Assembly (NCBI GenBank): GCA_023159155.1
Contig: JAJNNX010000004.1
Coordinates: 1 to 64,000, forward strand
DNA: 64,000 nucleotides
Reading direction: 5' to 3'
Source: Ustulina deusta
Taxonomy: Eukaryota; Ascomycota; Sordariomycetes; Xylariales; Xylariaceae
The first letter of the stretch is position 1, and every line of letters starts with the position of its first letter. Position numbers and translations under genes: made by a program. Below are positions 12,313 to 26,425 of the stretch, piece after piece. The notes below the pieces were generated by a model. It was not told the DNA's origin and searched no databases. It was given only the letters and a program-made list of their open reading frames with translations.

Positions 12313-15300
12313 AATATAAACAGCTATATATATATACTTTTTAGCAAATATACTAATATTTAATTCTAGTAGTTTAAAGTTTAGCGTTTTTAAAAAATTG
12401 GCTAGTATTTAATACTATATTCTAAAAGCTTGTTTTAAGCTATAAAATATTTTGTTTAACTTATAGACTTTATTAGTTCTATTGTTAAATTTAAGTAATT
12501 GTTAAACATAAATATTTTTTTTATTTTTTTATATAAAAAAGCAGTTTTAATGTTTATTTGTTTGATTTTAAAATCTAGGGCTACAGTAATTATAAAAATA
12601 GCTTTATAATTTATTAGTTTTATTATTAAAGCCAAAGTTTTGTTATAACTTTTGCTAAAGATTTGTTTAAAGCTTTAAATAATTTATTGTGCTTTATATT
12701 TTATAACTTTTTTATTAAAGCTTTTTTTAATTTTATAAACTTATTTTCTAGTTATAAGATTTTTGCTAGCGGGTAATTCGCAAAATGTCTAGGTCTTATT
12801 ATTAATAAATAACTAGTATTCTGCCTCTATAGCTTTATATTATTTAAGCTATTTAACGTTTTTTTTAGTTTATTTATAGCTTTTTAGTTTTATATCTATT
12901 GCTAGCAATATAAATAATAGTACTATAATAGCTATTTTAAAAGTAGGTAATAAAGCATACAAGCTATACTATAAATAATTAAGAACTTATATTTAAAAAC
13001 ATAAATTATAGTAAAATTGCAGTACTTTTTATACTAGGTTTCCTAGTTTAAAGTATAGTAGTACTAGTAATATATATATTAAAAGTTATTAATTTTTAAA
13101 AAATATTAAAAGTAATAAAGATATTTTTATATAAGCTGCTAATATATATAATTTTAGAAGTTCTATAAGTAATAGATCAAAAGCTACCTTTTTTTTTTAA
13201 GTAGTTGTTTTTATTTTTTCTGCTTTTTTAGCGGTTTGTTTTTGTTCTTGTTTGCTAAGAAGTAATAATAATCTATAGCGCTTTTTTGTTAATTCTTTAA
13301 TATTTTTTATTAATATATAAAAATATTTTTTTATAAAAGTAATATTATTAACAGTTATAATAATAAAATTATTAAGTTTATAAATAATATAGTTATATAT
13401 TTTATTACTTTTATATTTTAATATTTTGTAAAAAATAGTTTTTATTTTTAGTATGTTTGGTTTATTATTTAGTATATAGTTTTTTAATATACTAAAAATA
13501 ATTATATAATAATAGTCTAGCTGTTTGTTATACTAATTTTTATATAATATTAATACTATTTTTTTAAAGCGTTATCTATTCCTAATATAAGTAGCTGTTT
13601 AAATATAAATAAGCTAGAAGTTTAATAAAAGTTTATTTTTTTTTGTTATAACTAGTATTGCTTTTACTATATTTTTCAGCGTTTAGATAGACCTTTTTGC
13701 TTTTTTATTTTGCTAGTGCTGCTTTGTAATAGAGTATCTAATAGTTATGTTTTTTTAGGTATAATAATAAATAAAATCTTTATTTATATATATTTTTAGT
13801 TTCTTTAGGTTAATATATTAGTATTATTATTTAGGTTTTTTCTATTTTTATAGAAGTTTTTTAAATTCTAAAAACTATAAACCTGGACTTAGTAAAAAGA
13901 TAGCCCAAACTTTACTAGTAAAGTTATAAAAAATAACTATTTACCCTATAAATTTATTATAACTTATAGAAATATTTTTTAGTATACTAGCTTTATTAAA
14001 ATAAAAAAACTGTATAGGGTAGGTTTTTTTAAAAAGTTTTTTTTTATAAAGTTTTGCTTGCATTTTTTTTTTAATATAGGTTTTATAAAAGCAATATTTA
14101 GTTTAAAAAATAATATTTATTATTATTATTATTAGTTTTTATATTTTTTTATTACTTGCATATCTAAGTTGTTTATATTATACTTTTAGAATAAGGTTAA
14201 TTAAATAAGCTTAAAAAATAATATTAAAAGCAGCTACTTAAGTAGTTTTATTTAGCTAATTAACTATATATAGTCCGCTAGACGTTTTTGCTATTAAAAA
14301 AGTATGCTTTTTTATAATTACTTAAGCTTTATTTTAATAAAATAGAAATTTTGCTTTTTTTTTTATAAATTAAAATATTAAAACTAGATTTATGCCTATT
14401 TTAAAGCAATAAATAATATTATTAATAGTAACTATTTTAGTTTTTCTATTTATAATAGTAAGAAATCTAATAGTACTTATTTATTCTAAAGTAATTATAG
14501 TATTATTAATTTTATAGACCGGCGGCCTATTATAGGGTTAAAGTTTTATAAATAATAATCTATTACTAAAGTTAGTTTAGCTATAGCTATTATTTAAAAC
14601 AATATAATTAGTAATTTATTTTATAAGTTTTATTATTTTTAGTTTTAATATATTTAAAAAATTTATTTTTATTAAAGTTTTTTTAAAACTAAAGTCTAAT
14701 AGGACTATAGCTATTAAGCTTTGTAGTATTATAAGTAGTATTTTTATTACTAATAGGTATTAATTTTTTTAATGCCTAAATTTACTAAATATTTTACTAA
14801 AAATATCTGGTTTTTGTTCTGGTATTTTTTTTACTTTTTCTATATTGTCCCGGGCAGCTAAAAATATTAGGTTTAGGAGTTCTAGTAATACAGATAGTAA
14901 AGTATTGTTAGCAAACAAAGTAGCTATATTTGTATTATTTAATATTTTTTGCTTTTTATTTAGTATTTTTGCTTTTTATTAGTTAGAAGCTAGGTCTAAG
15001 TTTGTATAAAAATATTCTAAAAAACTATAAGTTATAACTTTTTAGCTAGTAGTAGTACAGTAGGAATAGCTAGGTTTTTTTTTCTTTTTTGATTTTTTGT
15101 TATTTTTATTATTATTATTACTATTATTGTTATTATTATTATAATTCCCTTTTTATTAATTTATAAGTAGTATAGCTTTAGTAATATTTTAGCTAGCGAT
15201 TTTTTTTATATATTCTTTTTACTATGCTTTTATTAAAACAAATTAAAAAATTGTTCCTTTTATAAGTTTTTTTTTATAGGTTTTCTAATAGTAATAAAAT

Positions 15301-16640
15301 AATTTGTTTAAAAAAAAATAAAAACAAAATTAGCATAGTTTTTCTTTAGACTTAAAAAGAACTTTATTATTAAAAAAGGTTCTTTAATAGTAAAGTTTTT
15401 TAGATCTAGATCTTTAAAATTAGAGCAAATATTACAAAGTCTTGCAATAAAAGTTAAAACTAAGCTTTTAATAGCTAATAAAATATTTTTTTACTTATAT
15501 AATAAGTTTTAAAAAGCTAAACTTTTAACTAGCCTAATTTTTTTATTAATTAACTTTTATATATTAACTATTATAACTTTTTTGTTTTTATTATTAAACT
15601 TTATTTATTGTTTTATTAGTAGTTTTTGGACGTTTTTTTTATAATAGCTACAAATATAGCTTTTGATTTTTTATTAGGCAATTTTTTAAGCTTTTTATGT
15701 TTTATATAAATTAAAGCTTATTAATATATTAAAAAGTTTAATTACTTTATTTTTTTTGGATTTTTTAAATAAAAAACCAGTATATTTTATAATATATATA
15801 TAGTTTTCTATCTCTTTTTTAAACTTGAAATATTTAGCTAGAAAATCAAGCATAGTAATACTTTAAAAAGTAGTTACTTTAAAATTATTACTTATTTTAA
15901 TAGTTATTATATTTTTTAAATATTAGCTAGTAAAATAAGTTGTCTAAAATAAATTTTAATAAAATATTATTTAATAAGGTTAGATTTCATATAAAGTTAT
16001 TAAAGTTAGAATTAAATAATATTTTAATTATTTTAGGTATAAATTGCCTTAAAATAAAAATGCTAAATATACTAGATTTAGATTCTAGTATAAATAATTA
16101 AGTAATAATTTTAAATCCAAACAAGTTTATTTTATTAATGTTTTTTAGTATAAATATAAAAGAAACTTTATATAGTAAAAGCAATAATAAAAAATTTAGA
16201 AATATAATTAGTAAAAAATGAGTTTTTAGCTAATAGTTATAATCTAAAAAGTCTTTATAAAAAAAGCATATTTTTTGTTTGTTTTTAAGTTTTTATATAA
16301 AATATAAAAAGTTTTCTTTATTAAAAAATCAGTAATAAATTAATAAAATAAATAGTCAAGTTTTAAAGTTATATTTTATAGTAATTTTTTAAATATTTAT
16401 AAACAAGCTTAGTTTAAAACTTAAATAGGGTTTTAATTTAGTTCTAAGTATTTAAAGTATTATTTATTGTTTTTCTAGCCTAGTTTTAGCTAAATTTCTA
16501 GTTATTAAAAAAATATCGGCTTATTTAATATTTTAAATAATTTATGCTTTTATATAGCAAATATTAAAATAGATCAATTTTTGTTTTTTATTAATAATTA
16601 ATAATAAACTATAAATATTATTAATAATAATAATAATAGT

Positions 16641-16801
16641 TATAGAAATCGGGAGGCAGGTAAAAGAAGATGGCTGGGTACTACGCCCCACACGCATCCA
16701 CTATATATTGTAGAAGTACCACCTCATCCAACTATATCTAGACTTGTTCCTTAATACATAATACAATACTGTACACCTACTATATACACTTATTTTCAAC
16801 T
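16641..16801 (+). repeat. 5' LTR of copia B (161 bp)
   Basis: Starts TATAGAAATCGGGAGG and ends TTTTCAACT. It is one of the least mutated LTR copies of the family although it lies deep inside AT-rich sequence. Confidence 0.92.
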
Positions 16802-16821
16802 AGTTATAAGCCCGGAAGCTT
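16802..16821 (+). promoter_or_regulatory. primer-binding site of copia B (initiator tRNA-Met anticodon arm)
   Basis: AGTTATAAGCCCGGAAGCTT directly follows the LTR. The less mutated copy in C (37397-37416) reads on the minus strand GGTTATGAGCCCGGAAGCTT, complementary to an initiator tRNA-Met anticodon arm (GGGCTCATAACC). This internal priming site is known from Drosophila copia, where a tRNA half-molecule primes. Confidence 0.75.
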
Positions 16822-19800
16822 ACAACCTATAATACTTATAAAATCACTTTATAATTATCCCTTACAATTAACTAATAATAATTATTACTTCATTTACTAT
16901 TATCTAAATCATTTTACAGTATTTATATAAACACAGCTGCTGCTACTTCTATTTGAGCTAGAAACCAATAGTAACACTAAAGGTAACACCCTGGTGGGAA
17001 CACTATACCTTGGTAGTAGCTACCTACCCTGCTGCAGATGCCCTAATGCACTAACTGCATAACTAACAAAACATACCGCACCTACTAAATCTAAACAAAT
17101 AACCTCTACTATACTTATATTCCTAACAACTATTATTATTATTATTATCAATAATATTTGCAGCTTATTATTAACTATTAATAAAAAACAAAAATCGATC
17201 TATTTTAGTGTTCGCTATACGAGAGCACAGATCACTTAGAATACCGGACAAGCCGATGTTCCCTTAACAACCGGAAATTTAGCTAAAACTAGGCTAGAAA
17301 AATAATAAACAATGCCTCGGATATTCGGAACTAAATCAAAAACTTATCCGAGTTCTAGACCAAGCTTGTTTATAAATACTTAAAAAATTACTATAAAATA
17401 TAACTTTAAAACTTAATTATTTATTTTATTAATTTACTACTGATTCCTTAATAAAAAAAACTTTTTATATTTTATATAAGAACTTAAAAACAAATAAAAA
17501 ATATGCCTTTTTTATAAAAACTTTTTAGATTATAACTATTAGCTAAGAACCTCTTTTCTACCAATTATACCTCTAAATCTTTTGCTATTGCTTTTACTAC
17601 GTAAAGTTTCTTTTATATTTATACCAAAAAATATTAACAAAATAGACTTGTTCGGACTTGAAGTTATTACTTAATTACCTATACTAGAATCCGAATCTAG
17701 TATATCTAGCACTTCTACTTTAAGGCAACTTACACCCGAAATAATCAAAATATTATTTAATTCTAATTCGAATAACTTTATGCCGAGTTTAACCCTATTA
17801 GACAATACTTTATTAAAATCTATTTTAGACAACTTATTTTATTAGCTAATACTTAAAGAATATAATAGCTGTTAAAATAAGTAACAATTTTAAAATAACT
17901 ACTTTTTAGGGCATTATTATGCTTAATTCTCTAGCTAAATACTTTAAGTTTAAAAAATAAATAAAAAACTATATATATATTATAGGATATGCTGGTTTTC
18001 TGCCTAAAGAATCAAAAAAAAATAAACTAATCGAAATCCCTAATATACTAACAAGCTCTAACCTATACAAGGCACAAAAAGCCTGGGAAGTTGCTTAACA
18101 AAAAGTCAAAGGCTATATTTATAGCTACTATAAAAAAAACGTCCAAGAACTACTAATAAAACAATAAGTAAAGTTTAATAGTAAAAACAAAAAAGTTATA
18201 GTAGCTAATATATAAAAGCTGATTAATAAAAAAGTTAGGCCAGTTAGAAGTTTAGCTTTTTAAGATTTACTATATAAGTGGAAGAATACTTTACTAGCTA
18301 CCGAAAGCTCGGTTTTAACTTTTACTGCAAGACTTTGCAATATTTGCTCCGATCTTAAAAATCTAGATCTAGAAAACTTTACTATTAGAAAACCTTTCCT
18401 AATAATAAAGTTTTTTTTAAGTCTAAAAAAAAACTATACCAATTTTGTTTTTACTTTTTTTTAAATAAATTATTTTATTATTATTAGAAAACTTATAAAA
18501 AAAAAACTTATAAAAAGAACAACTTTTTAACTTGCTTTAATAAAAATATAATAAAAAAAACATACAAAAGAAATCGCTAGCTAAAATACTACTAAAGCTA
18601 TATTATTTACGAATCAATAAAAGGGGAATTATAATAATAATAATAATAACAGTAATAACAACAGTAAAAATAACAAAAAATCAAAAAAGAAAAAAAAACC
18701 TAGCTATTCTTATTATATTACTGCTAGCCAAAAAGTTATAACTTATAGCTTCTTAGAATATTTTTATATAAACTTAGACCTGGCTTTTAATTAGTAGAAA
18801 GCAAAAATACCAAACAAAAAACAAAAAATATTAAATAATACAAACATGGCTGCCCTGTCTGCCAACAATGCCTTACTATCTTTACTACTAGGATCTCTAA
18901 ACCTAATATTCCTAGCTGCCCGGGATAATATAAAAAAAGTAGAAAAAATACCAGAACAAAAACCAAGTATTCTTAGTAAAATATTTAGTAAATTTAGGCG
19001 TTAAAAAGATTAATATTTATTAGTAATAAAGGTACTACTTATAATACTATAAAGCTTAATAATTATAGTCCTATTAGACTTTAGTTTTAAAAGAACTTTA
19101 ATAAAAATAAGTTTTTTAAATATACTAAAGCTAAAAACAATAAAACTTATAAAACAAATTACTAATTATATTGTTTTAGATAATAGTTATAGCTAAACTA
19201 ACTTTAGCAATAGATCATTATTTATAAAACTCTAACCTTATAATAGGCCGCTGGTCTATAAAATTAGTAGTATTATAATTATTCCGGAATAGATAAGCAC
19301 TACTAGATTCTTTACTATTATAAACAGAAGAACTAAAATAGTTATTGTTAATAATGCTATTTATTGCCCTAAAATAAGCGTAAATCTAGTTTTAATATTT
19401 TAATTTGCAAAAAAAAAAGCAAAGTTTCTGTTTTATTAAAATAAGGCCTAAGCAGCTATAAAAAAATATACTTTTTTAATAGCAAAAGAGTCCGGCGGAC
19501 TATATATAATTAATTAGCTAAACAAAACTATTTAAGTAGCTACTTTTAATATTATTTTTTAAGCTTACTTAGTTAACTTTATTTTAAAAGTGTGGTATAA
19601 ATAACTTAGATATATAAATAATAAAGAAATATAAGAACTAATAATAATAACGAAAGGTATTACTCCCCAAACCAAATATTGCTTTTATAAAGCTTGTATT
19701 AAAAAAAAGATGTAAGCAAAACCTTACAAAGGAAAACTTTCTAAAGGAACCTACCCTATAAAGTCCCTTTACTTTGACAAAGCTGGTATATTAAAAAATA

Positions 19801-21461
19801 TTTTTACAAGCTATAATAAGTTTATAGGATAGATGGCTATCTTTTGTGACTTTATTAGCAAAGTTTGGGCTATCTTTTTACTAAGTCCAGGTTTATAGTT
19901 TTTAGAATTTAAGGAACTTCTGCAAAAGTGGGAAAGATTTGAACAATAATGCCGATACGTTAACCTAGATAAACTAGGGATATATATAAACAAAGACTTT
20001 GTATATTACTGTACTTGAAAAGGCATAACTATTAGATACTCTGCTACAAGGCAGTACTAGCAAAATAGAAAAGCAAAAAGGTCTATCCGAACGCTAAAAA
20101 ACATAGTACGGGCAATACTAGTTACAGCAAAAGAAAATAAACTTCTACCAAACTTCTGGCCTATCTATATTTAAACAGCTACTTATATTAAGAATAGATA
20201 ACGTTTCAAGAAAACAGTATTAATACTATACAAAAATTAGTACGGCGAACAGCTAGACTGTTATTATATAGTTATTTTTAGTACACTAAAAAACTATATA
20301 CTAGATAATAAACCAAACATACTAAAAGCAAAAACTGTCCTTTATAAAATACTAGGGTACAAAAATAATAGAACATATAACTATATTATCTATAGACTTA
20401 ACAATTTTACTATTGCAACCATTAATAATATTACTTTTATAGAAAAATATTTTTATATATTAATAAAAAATACCAAAAAATTAATAAAGAAGCGCTATAG
20501 ATCACTATTACTTCTTAGTAAATAAGAACAAAAGCAGGCCGCTAAAAAAGCAAAAAAGATAAAAACAACTACCTAAAAAAAAAAGGTAGCTTTTGATTTA
20601 TTACCTGTAGAACTTCTAAAATTATATATGCTAGTAGCCTATACAGAAATACCTTTATTACCTCTAGTACCCTTTAGAGATTAACAACCTTTAGCGTACA
20701 TATTGCTAGCACTACTATACCTTAAACTAGGGAGCCTAGTATAAAAAGCGCTGCAATCTTACTATAATTTATATTTTTAAATATAAGTTCTTGATTGTTT
20801 ACGGTATAGCTTATACGCTTTATTACCTACTTTTAAAATAGCTATTATAGCACTATTATTTATACTGCTAGTAGTAGATATAGAACTGAAAAGCTATAAA
20901 TAAGCTAAAAAAAACGCTAAATAGCTTGAATAGTATAAGGCTATAGAGGCAGAATACTAGTTACTTATTAATAATAGGACTTGGATACTTTGCGAATTAC
21001 CTGCTGGCAGAAATCTTATAACTAGAAAATAGGTTTATAAAATTAAAAAAAGCCTTAATAGAGAAGTTATAAAATATAAGGCATGATAGGTTGTTTAAGG
21101 CTTTAAGCAAATCTTTGGCAAAGATTATAACGAGACCTTTGCTTTAGTAGTAAAACTAATAAGTTATAAGGCTATTTTTGCAATTGCTGCAGCCCTAGAT
21201 CTTAAAATTGAACAAATAGACATTAAAACTGCTTTTTTATACGAAAAAATAAAAAAAAACGTTTATGTTTAACAACTATTTAAATTTAACAATAGAACTA
21301 ACAAAGTCTGCAAGCTAAATAAAGCACTTTATGGCCTAAAATAAGCTTTTAGAGTATAGTATCGAACACTGGCCGATTTTTTAGAAACGTTAAGCTTTGA
21401 ACTACTAGAATTAGATGTTGGTATATTTACTAAAGGGCATATATATATAGCTGTTTATATT

Positions 21462-21467
21462 AATAAC
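21462..21467 (+). other. copia B reverse transcriptase active site, DD changed to NN
   Basis: The box reads V-Y-I-N-N-L-L-I-V-G with AAT AAC codons in place of Asp-Asp; the enzyme cannot be active. Confidence 0.8.
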
Positions 21468-23583
21468 CTATTAATAGTAGGACTTTCAAAAAAAGAAATC
21501 AACGAAATTAAAAAGGCATTATTAAAAAGATTCGAAATGTAAGATCTAGAGCTATGCTCTTTTTATTTTGGTATAGCTATTACCTAGGACTAGAAGAATA
21601 AAATTATTTTTTTTAGTTAAAAAGCCTACCTAGAAAAAATAATTAAAGAACTGGGCTAGTAGGAGGTATATATAATTATTACACTTATTAATATAAACAA
21701 AATTCCAGAACTAGCAAATAATTATAAGGCCCCCAAAAATAATACTTAGTAGTACATAAAGGCTATCGGCTGCCTAATATACGCTATACTTAGTACTAGA
21801 CTAGATATAGCATATACTATTTCTTACTTAAATAAATATATAAAAAACCTTATAATAGCATATATAAAAGTAGCCAGGCAAATATTACATTATTTATATA
21901 GCACTATTAACTTAAAACTATACTATTAAAAAAAACTGCAAGATTTAGTGAAATGGACTAATACTAACTAGGCTAGTTATACTTAAACTAAATGTTTAAT
22001 AGTAAGATATATTTTTAATATAAAAAACAGTACTATTAGTTAGAGCTTGAAAAAATAATAAAGCATTGCTTTATTTTTTTGTGAGTTAGAACTAATAAGA
22101 TAGATATAAGCTATAAAAAAAGCTATATAGCTTTAATAACTACTATTTGAATTAAACGCTTCGAAAGAAGAAATAACTGTTATTATTATATATAAAAATA
22201 ATCAAAGGGCTATAGCTATAGCAAAAAACCTGCAATTTTATAGCAAAATAAAATATGTTTTTATATAATAAGCTTTTTATAAAAAAGCTATATAGCAAAA
22301 AAATATCGATTTTAAATAGATTTATATATCTAAACAAATAGCTAATAGCTTTACTAAACTATTACTATAGAATAAATTTATTATATTTCGAAACGCTTTA
22401 GGTCTCTAGCTATAAAACAAATAGAAAAAATAGCTAAATTTATGCTTTATAAGCTTTATAAATTATTTACTAAAACTTTTGCTACTTTAAAATATTTTTA
22501 TAAGTTTTATATAGCTAATCTAACAAAGCTCTTACTTTTTAAAGCGTCCTATTTCAAAAAACTCTAAAATTACTAATGCCTTTTTTAAACTATAACTATT
22601 TATACTTTATAAAAAATATATTAAATATTTATACTTTACTAGATCTTTTATCCTATTACGATTCAATTAATACTATTTATAAACTAATTAACTAATATTA
22701 TTAACCTTTACTTTATAGGAAACTTTCTTGCTAATGCTAGGGCCCTACCCTAAAAAAATAAAAAACCACAATAAAGAAAAACACTCAAAACATCAATACT
22801 ACTCACAAACTCTTTCCTTTTATTTTCAACTATAACAAAATTACTAATAGATCTTAATAAACCTCTATTAGACCTAGAAACGCTAGGTTCTAAAATCGAA
22901 GACTTTTTAAAACAATTTTAAATATAACTAGAACTAACTTTTATTCTAAAGTATTTAGAACTAAAATAAAAACGCAGAACAATTCTATATGTATACCTTT
23001 AACTTATTTCCTTTTATAACAAACAAGACAAAGTAAACTAGATAAACTACATGCTAAACACTCGAACTAAAGACTTCTTTAGTTACTTTGCTGGACCTAT
23101 TAACACAAGTAAACACTACTTCAAAATCGGAGTGTTTAGTGTTCTAAACGGACCTATAATAAAGAACTAATAAAAAACCAAAAAATAGCACATTGTTATA
23201 ATTGCTATTATCAAAGCAAAAAAGTTAAAAAAAAAATATATCCTAATATAGGACTACAATCTAATAAAAGTTATAAAATTTAATCGCTAAAACAAAATAC
23301 TTTTTAGAAAATAATATATTTTTGTTAAATATTTTAAAAAAAAAAGAAATATAAGGAAAGTATATATCTAGTATAATATAAACGTAAGTTAAAGCAGCAA
23401 AAGAAAATGCTTATTAAACTTTTTACTAAAAGTATTAGAATAAATAAAGCTAAAAGATCTATTTTATTAAAGCATTAAAAATATACGTTTTTAAAATTAC
23501 GTATAACTCCAAGCATAACAAAAAATAGTCAAAAAAACAAGTTAGTAATAACCTTATATAGATACGTATAGCTCAAGTAGAAA

Positions 23584-23744
23584 TATGGAAATCGGGAAGT
23601 AGGTAAAAAAAGATAGCTGGGTACTACGCCCTACACATATCCACTATATATTGTAGAAGTACTACCTCATCCAACTATACCTAGACTTGTTTCTTAATAT
23701 ATAATATAATACTGTACACCTACTGTATACACTCATTTTCAACT
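23584..23744 (+). repeat. 3' LTR of copia B (161 bp)
   Basis: Starts TATGGAAATCGGGAAG and ends CATTTTCAACT. The ATAGT duplication follows, then the interrupted leader of A resumes. Confidence 0.92.
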
Positions 23745-24049
23745 ATAGTTATTAAAAATATAAATATAATAAAAATTATTTATTAGATTTAATAAATATA
23801 ATATATTTTATTAGTTATATAGTTAGTATATTAAGGCATTTATAGCAAAGTAAATAGCTATTAATAAAGTATAGTGTTTCTACTAAAGTATTACTTTTAG
23901 TATTACTATTAGTTTCTAGCTTAATAGAAGTAGCAGCAGCTATATTTAAATGCTATAAAATAATTTAAATAATAATAAATAAAATAATAATTATTATTAA
24001 TTAATTATAAAAAATAATTATCAAATAATTTATAAGTATTATAGGTTAT

Positions 24050-24069
24050 AAGTTTCCGGGCTTATACCC
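24050..24069 (-). promoter_or_regulatory. primer-binding site of copia A
   Basis: Plus-strand AAGTTTCCGGGCTTATACCC, immediately inside the 5' LTR, is the mutated counterpart of the site in C. Confidence 0.65.
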
Positions 24070-24229
24070 AGTTAAAAATAAGTATATATAATAGGTATAT
24101 TGTATTATATTTTGCATTAAAGAACAAGTCTAGGTATAGTTGGATGAGGTGGTACTTCTACAATATATAGTGGATGCGTGTGGGGCGTAGTACCCAGCTA
24201 TCTTCTTTACCTGCCTCCCGATTTCCATA
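24070..24229 (-). repeat. 5' LTR of copia A (160 bp)
   Basis: Plus-strand reading starts AGTTAAAAATAAG and ends GATTTCCATA. The right half, next to unique DNA, is nearly intact and the left half is RIP-mutated, the mirror image of 10040-10199. Confidence 0.92.
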
Positions 24230-24347
24230 CCATGCGCCGCTAGAATTGGTTCCCCCTTGGATGAAGCTGAGTTGAGTCACCCTCTCCGCATTTGCAGTAT
24301 ATAGCAGAGCTGTCCGTTCCAAATCAACTTTACGACAGGATGGGATA
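24230..24347. other. unique spacer between copia A and copia C
   Basis: 118 bp of normal composition. It starts with the CCATG duplication of A and ends with the GGATA duplication of C (24343-24347). No coding potential is visible. It is a piece of the original target locus trapped between two insertions in the same orientation. Confidence 0.8.
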
Positions 24348-24507
24348 AGTTGAAAATAAGTATATATAGTAGGTGTACAGTATTGTATTATGCATTAAGG
24401 AACAAGTCTAGGTACTATTAGATAAAGTAGTACCTCTACAATATATAGTAAATATATGTAGGGCATAGTACCTAGCTATCTTTTTTACTTACTTTCTGAT
24501 TTTTATA
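24348..24507 (-). repeat. 3' LTR of copia C (160 bp)
   Basis: Plus-strand reading AGTTGAAAATAAG to GATTTTTATA. The ~70 bp next to the unique spacer are little changed, while the element-side half carries many C-to-T/G-to-A changes. Confidence 0.92.
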
Positions 24508-25829
24508 CTCCTATTTAAACTATATATATTTATATAAAGTTATTACTAACTTGTTTTTTTAACTATTTTTTGTTATACCTAGAATTGTACGCAATTTTAA
24601 AAGCATACATTTTTAATGCTTTAATAAAATAGATTTTCTAGCTTTGTTTATTCTAATACTTTTAGTAAAAAGTTTAACAGATATTTTTTTTTGCTGTTTT
24701 GACTTGCATCTATGTTGTACTAGATATATATTTTCTTTATGTTTTTTTTTTTTTTTAAAGTGTTTAATAAAAATATGTTATTTTCTAAAAAGTATCTTAT
24801 TTTAGCAATTAGATCTTATAACTTTTACTAGATTATAGTTTTATATTAAAATATATTTTTTTTTAACTTTTTTGCTTTAATAATAGCAATTATAAAAATA
24901 TGCTATTTTTTGGTTTTTTATTAGTTTTTTATTATAAGTCTGTTTAAAATACTAAATACTTTAATTTTAAAGTAGTATTTACTTGTGTTAACAAGTCTAG
25001 CAAAATAACTAAAAAAGTTTCTGGTTTGAGCATCTAGTATATAGTTCGTCTAGTTTACTTTGTTTTGTTTGTTATAAAAAAAGATAAGTTAAAGGTATAC
25101 GTATAGGATTGTTCTACGTTTTTATTTTAGTTCTAGATACTTTAGAATAAAGGTTAGTTCTAGTTATATTTAAAATTGTTTTAGGAAGTTTTTAATTTTG
25201 GAGCCTAGCATTTCTAGGTCTAATAAGGGTTTATTAAAATCTATTAGTAATTTTGTTATAGTTAAGAGTAAAAGAAAAGAGTTTATAAGTAGTATTAATG
25301 TTTTAAGTGTTTTTTTTTATTATAGTTTTTTATTTTTTAGGGTAGGGCCCTAGCATTAGCAAGAGGATCTTCTATAGAATAAAGGTTGATAATATTAGTT
25401 AATCAGTTTATAAATAGTATTAATCGAATTATAATAGGATAAAAGATCTAATAGAGTGTAAATATCTGGTATATTTTTTATAGGGTATAAGTAGTTATAG
25501 TTTAAAAAGGGCATTAGTAATTTTAGAGTTTTTTAAAATAGGACGCCTTAAAGGGTAAAAGCTCTGTTAGATTAGTTATATAAAACTTATAAAAGTGTTT
25601 TAAAGTAGCAAAAGTTTTAATAAATAATTTATAAAGCTTGTAAAGCGTAAACTTAGCTATTTTTTTTATTTGTTTTATAGCTAAAGGCCTAAAACGTTTT
25701 AAAATATAATAAATTTATCTTGTAGTAGTAGTTTAGTAAAACTATTAATTATTTGTTTAAATATATAAATCTATTTAAAATTGATATTTTTTTGCTATAT
25801 GGCTTTTTTATAGAAAGCTTGTTATATAG

Positions 25830-26069
25830 TGCCACGTTTAGTTAAGTAAAGCTTTTATAGCTAGTTTATTAATACTATAAACAAAGATTTTAAGTTAAAA
25901 AAAAAAAAAAGAAAGAAAGAAAGAAGTCAGAGTTTATAAAGTGGGTAGATATAGATTCTATGTGTGTAGCTATAGAAATATAAGCTGGTCCGTATATAAA
26001 CTTTTTATTTTATTGCCTTGTAGGTCTGGAGTTTTTATAAGTTTTGCCAAAACTGTACTAATTGTTATA
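25830..26069 (-). repeat. 3' LTR of chromovirus D (240 bp)
   Basis: Plus-strand reading TGCCACG to TTGTTATA, containing a GAAAG-repeat purine tract (about 25895-25930). Confidence 0.92.
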
Positions 26070-26225
26070 TTACTTCTTTTTAAAACTAAAAGTTTAAACA
26101 TAATTTTAACTTAAGGTTATTAATAATAGTAAGTTTGTATAGCTTTTCTATAGCATACTGCTTTATTATTATTTTTATAATTGCTTGTAAATTTGTTGGC
26201 TATTGCTGCATATATTTATTTCTGT

Positions 26226-26425
26226 AGTCTTATAGGGGGTCCGGGGGCTTTTTTGTAAGTTTTATAGAATTAGTTAAGTTTGACTGGCGTGTTTTTAAAA
26301 TTCTGGGCTGCATACTAAGTATTGTTAGGATTGCAGCTTTTCTAAGTAACCTAGTATTATAGTTTTTTGTTTTTTTTATATATTTTTAATTGTTTGATTT
26401 GTTTGATTTTAAATTTTGCTTTGCT
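26226..26425 (-). other. chromodomain of chromovirus D
   Basis: Minus-strand counterpart of the chromodomain in E; the reading ends in YKTYKKAPGPP. Stops interrupt it. Confidence 0.65.

Larger units (their letters stand above)
16641..23744 (+). mobile_element. Ty1/copia element B nested in A, RIP-degraded
   Basis: Full-length plus-strand copia element of 7104 bp flanked by the 5-bp duplication ATAGT (16636-16640 and 23745-23749). LTRs 16641-16801 and 23584-23744; primer-binding site 16802-16821. Translated through stops: gag with a DLENFTIRKPF segment (about 18300-18420) and a long Asn/Ser/Lys-rich tract (about 18630-18700), integrase (about 19640-20200), reverse transcriptase (about 20960-21700, motifs DIKTAFLYEKI and VYINNLLIVG) and RNase H (about 22090-22370, ending KQIANSFTKLL). 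Integrase upstream of RT marks the Ty1/copia order. Its 5' leader keeps near-normal composition, unlike the same region in A. Confidence 0.93.
10040..24229 (-). mobile_element. Ty1/copia element A, split by element B, RIP-degraded
   Basis: A minus-strand copia element of about 7.08 kb in two parts, 10040-16640 and 23745-24229, interrupted by B. It is flanked by the 5-bp duplication CCATG (10035-10039 and 24230-24234). LTRs are 10040-10199 (3') and 24070-24229 (5'). The internal part is the reverse complement of B: reverse transcriptase near 11600-12800 with VYINNLLIVG (catalytic positions 12307-12312), integrase near 13300-14200 and gag near 15100-15500. Stop codons occur throughout. Confidence 0.9.
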
